Source: Azolla caroliniana
Lineage: Eukaryota > Polypodiophyta
Direction of reading: 5' to 3'
Length of the DNA stretch: 64,000 nucleotides
Assembly: GCA_043228905.1 (NCBI GenBank)
Contig: JBHGNT010000001.1
Span: 14,136,001-14,200,000 of the forward strand
Shown here: in pieces, positions 61,081 to 64,000 of the stretch
How the letters are laid out: each line of letters starts with the position of its first letter
Position numbering within the stretch: the stretch's first letter is position 1
The notes under the pieces: generated by a model
What the model saw: only the letters and a program-made list of their open reading frames with translations
Told to the model about the DNA's origin: nothing
Databases searched by the model: none
Made by a program: the position numbers and the translations under genes

Positions 61081-61554
61081 TGTTAAGAGTCTATTACTAA
61101 TCAATAGACCAAAGTAAAGTAAAAGAAGGAAAATAGATTGGATAGAAAAACTCGTTCCACCCGACCACCCCCAAGCTATGATCTAGACATAGCCAACCTA
61201 CCACTGACATCCCATACCGCCGGATATTAGGATGACTAATACCTTGGAAGAGATAATCATGATCGTCGAGACAAAAGCCTAGCCTGCACCACCGGTGTCT
61301 AAGACAGTAGCCTTCCGACGTAATGAGCTTATGAGGGTAGTTAAGCCTCATATTTATACCTTTTCCCACACCCCTTGAATAGATGTGCCTTTCTAAAAGG
61401 GTCTCCATTCAATGGTTGCCCAAATCATGATAGTGCATGCACCTATCATTCCTTCTATCCAATCACATTAGCCCCTTTTTAACATTACTGAACATACCCT
61501 TTAGTAATGTAAATATTAGTGACCTACCCTCACCAACATTATGTGTACATAACA
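61081..61554 (-). repeat. 5' LTR of Gypsy-3
   Basis: 474 bp, the same ends and length as 48651-49124. It carries the GGTGGTCGGGTGGAA block shared with Gypsy-4 LTRs, so the two are sister families. Confidence 0.9.
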
Positions 61555-62139
61555 AAATTCCTCTAGTTTGTGCTTATTAAGCTAATCTCTAGTAGCGGTC
61601 AAGAGTGCCTTTGGTCCTGTATCTTCTACTTCGGCTTCGCAGCTGCTGGTGAATGTTGGGGCTCTATTGATCGCCTCCACTCATCCGGAAGCCTGTGTGC
61701 TCTGTTGCGTTCTCAAGATCTTGCATTCGCGAAATGAGACTCCTTCATTCGTCCGTACGTTTTGTGCCCCCATCTTTCGCCACCGCCTCTTCTTGATTCC
61801 CGCACATGCACGTCGTGTAGAATAATAGCATTATGACTCCATGTGGTGCGCTTTAAATGGATGATGTCACACCTCTTCGTTGTGGCCGTTTAAAATCTCG
61901 AATAGTATCTTTTGTTTTGTTTTGGTTTTTTTCTTCTCTCGTACAACCTGAAGTACTTTGCCATACCAAGTGTCGTTACGTCATTGTTTGGTGTCTAGCT
62001 GGACTGGTTCCATCATCGATGGAAGCTCACTAGTCATTGTGTCATTGTCGATTTGTTGGTTTTGTCGTTGCTATGTTTCTTGGAACGGGTTCTTAGGCAT
62101 CTGTCCTTTGTACAGTTTTAGCCAGAACACGTTAACCCA
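61555..62139 (-). other. Post-integrase region of Gypsy-2B
   Basis: Decayed sequence after the integrase C-terminus in element orientation. Translations are polar with many stops, and no domain is recognised. With 47895-48650 it forms the region downstream of pol that Gypsy-3 entered. Confidence 0.5.
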
Positions 62140-63180
62140 TTTTTTTAGTATCTCGCTAGCCAGCGTGCCAAGTTGGTAAGAGCCGTTGAACTCCTTTGTA
62201 ATCCAAAATGATCCGGTCCACCCGAACTGCAGCTTCCTCGGCATGTTGCCCATCCCGGTTTGGAATACCAATAGCGGCCTACCAATACCGAATTCCTTCT
62301 CATTGTCGTGCCTATGCCGGTCCAGAAAAGCTCCAATTGCAACAGCCCCAATTGCAATAGCTAGCTATCCAGTGCTCCTCTAATTCGCACAGTGTTGCCA
62401 ACCGGATATTTTCGAATTCCTTTTCACTCAATTGCTCCCGGACATGGATTTGTAAGTTGGGAATCTGGAACTCCATAAGCATGACGGCCTCTAGCCCTAA
62501 TGCCAATCGGAACGGTGTCGTCCAAATCCTCGTTTTATACGTCATTCAATAAGCCCATAATGCATTGTGTAATTTGGTGTCCCAGTCCGTCCGGTTTTCA
62601 TTTACAATTTTTTGGAGAATGTTCTAGAGGGTCTTGTTCATTGATTCTGACAATCCGTTTGCTTGTGGGTAGTATGGCGTACTGCATTTATGAACTACCG
62701 CACAGAATGTTGTTAGGCTTTCCACAACGTGACCTAGGAAATATCTACCCTAGTCGTTGATCAGCTCGATTGGACATCCGTACCGGCACCATATATACTC
62801 ATACAGAAATTTTGTGATCGATGGCGCGGTGTTGACCTAGAGCGCTTTTGCTTCCACCTATTTTGTACAATAGTTAGGGGCTACAATGATGTACTGGTTT
62901 CTTGAAACAGTTCTAATGGCAACAACGGTTGATGGGGCATCTGGGCTTGTTCTGTTGGTTGGCCCAACCGTTGGCAGAGATCACACTCTTTACAATACCG
63001 AACTGCATCCTTGAGGTTTGTCAGCCAGCATCGCCCGTTGCACCAAATTTTCCGGGCGGTAGCGCCCCGGCATAATGCCCATCGGCAACTCCACAATGGG
63101 CCTCCCGTAGGATCGCTCCCTTTTCATCACTTCTTACCGTGTGGTACAATGTATCCTGTATCAAACGAAAATGGCGACTT
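62140..63180 (-). pseudogene. Gypsy-2B integrase
   Basis: Zinc-binding region (HCGVADGHYAG, then CDLCQRLGQP) at about 63110-62965. The core is decayed with stops. The C-terminal half is clearer: MTYKTRIWTTPFRLALGLE at 62545, then a short duplication near 62330-62360 (AATTGC/CCCC), and KLQFGWTGSFWITKEFNGSYQLGTL, KWVNVFWLKLYKGQMPKNPFQ at about 62245-62080. It matches Gypsy-2A integrase in order and spacing. Not functional. Confidence 0.8.
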
Positions 63181-64000
63181 TAGATTGCCCAGCGTTTCCG
63201 TTCGTCCCGACTCAGCTCTTCTAGAGGCAGTCTAGTTATCAGGAACTGATGCATGTCAGTGAGCCATTTATCCTCACCGTCCACTATCTCATCTACCACC
63301 GTTTCCATGGTAACCTTGAATAGCTTGGCATCCGAGAACTCATCTCTCACTCCATCCCCTGCTTCTCCGGATTCCAATTGGCTCAAGTAGTCTGCCACCA
63401 CGTGTTGTACTCCCGGTCAATGGTGTATCTCGAACTCGAACTCCTACAATAGTAGTGTCCACCTTGCTAATTTTCCGGTTAATGACTCCTTGAATACCAG
63501 AAGGATCAGTGTTGAGTGGTTCACATGGATTCAAACCTTGTGTCCTAATAGATAGTGGCGGTACTTGGTGACGTTGTACACCATCCCTAGGGCTTGTCTC
63601 TCCATTGTCGAGTAATTCCGTTCGGCTTTCGAGAGTTTCTGGCTTGCATAATACACCAGTCGGTACCACTTTGGTTTGGTAAGCTGCATGAGAACACTCC
63701 CAATTGCTATCTCTGATGCGTCCACGAACACATGAAAATCTTTCATCCAATCCGGAAGTTGCACCACCGGAGCTTGTTACAACATCACCTTTAACACTTG
63801 ATACGCTTTTTCTTCTTGCTCCATCCATTGAAAGGGTATGCGGTGCGCGACTGCATGTAATGGAGTTGCAAAGTCTGCTAAGTATCGGAGCATCCGATTG
63901 TGCCACCAGATCTGACCTAAGAACCGGCTCAATGCTTTGGCATTAGTCGATGTTGGTGCTTATAAGATGGCTTTTACCTTGTCTGGGTCAACCACAATTC
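63181..64000 (-). pseudogene. Gypsy-2B RT end and RNase H
   Basis: One minus frame with a few stops from the window end: VVDPDKVKAIL, ALSRFLGQIWWHNRM (RT connection), then RNase H with FVDASEIAIGS, ERQALGMVY and VNHSTL, then VADYLSQLESGEAGD leading to integrase. The catalytic RT palm lies outside the window. Asp and Glu of RNase H are present, and the third site reads N-H where Gypsy-2A has D-H, so a catalytic Asp is lost. Confidence 0.82.

Larger units (their letters stand above)
48651..61554 (-). mobile_element. Gypsy-3, plant chromovirus carrying two nested insertions
   Basis: Minus-strand element with LTRs 61554-61081 (5') and 49124-48651 (3'), both 474 bp and ending TGTTA...TAACA. Primer site, leader, gag, protease, RT and integrase with chromodomain. 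Interrupted in the leader by a Copia-2 solo LTR (54114-54944) and Copia-3 (55188-60644). The outside flanks are GAATC and AAATT, which differ by two transitions and may be a decayed target duplication. Confidence 0.9.
47651..64000 (-). mobile_element. Gypsy-2B, interrupted by Gypsy-3
   Basis: Minus strand: RT end, RNase H and integrase from the window end down to about 62140, a post-integrase region to 61555, Gypsy-3 (61554-48651), and a further ORF region (48650-47651). It belongs to the same family as Gypsy-2A by RNase H and integrase motifs. The element extends beyond the window. Confidence 0.75.

Overview
The window looks like intergenic nuclear DNA from a repeat-rich land plant. I found no host gene, rRNA, functional tRNA or CRISPR array. 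Almost every base falls in LTR retrotransposons nested inside one another. The plant call rests on Ty1/copia and Ty3/gypsy lineages typical of plants, initiator-Met tRNA primer sites (TGGTATCAGAGC) next to most LTRs, plant-type TATA boxes in LTRs, and heavy C-to-T decay. Two Gypsy lineages (Gypsy-1, Gypsy-5) look fungal-like. A non-flowering plant would fit that, but sequence alone cannot settle the species. Element names below are local to this annotation.

Layout. 1-3264: two Copia-1 copies (+). 3265-3848: a tRNA-like SINE fragment and a GC-rich minisatellite. 3846-6881: Gypsy-1b (-), a derivative with gag, a long open 433-codon ORF and the integrase tail, but no protease, RT or integrase core. 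6882-7346: a near-perfect giant palindrome. 7347-10056: Gypsy-4a (+), deleted from protease to chromodomain. 10057-20383: Gypsy-4b (-), interrupted by the complete Copia-2A (13650-19049, TSD GGATG). 20466-21222: Gypsy-4c chromodomain plus LTR (+). 21223-27024: Gypsy-2A (-). 27025-28601: Copia-2B (+), cut by Copia-2C (from 28602), which carries the complete Gypsy-1a (29963-36686, two 636-bp LTRs). 36844-43184: Copia-2E (-), interrupted by the miniature Copia-2D (37091-39713, TSD CTCCT). 43185-44376: a Gypsy-1-type LTR piece in a Copia fragment. 44378-47650: Gypsy-5 chromovirus (+). 47651 to the window end: Gypsy-2B (-), interrupted by Gypsy-3 (48651-61554, two 474-bp LTRs), which itself holds a Copia-2 solo LTR (54114-54944) and the young, nearly intact Copia-3 (55188-60644, two 633-bp LTRs, TSD AAAGG).

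How the parts work together. Each autonomous family would encode gag (capsid, zinc knuckle), protease, integrase, reverse transcriptase and RNase H between LTRs that carry promoter and terminator. Here only Copia-3 is close to coding-competent, with one frame change between gag and pol. The other copies have stops, frameshifts, lost catalytic residues or large deletions. Several short derivatives (Copia-2D, Gypsy-1b, Gypsy-4a) could only have moved with proteins supplied by relatives. The least explained parts are the open ORF of Gypsy-1b, the palindrome beside it, the hairpin arrays in Gypsy-3/4 leaders, the 40-bp repeats in Copia-2 LTRs and the extra ORF downstream of integrase in Gypsy-2B.
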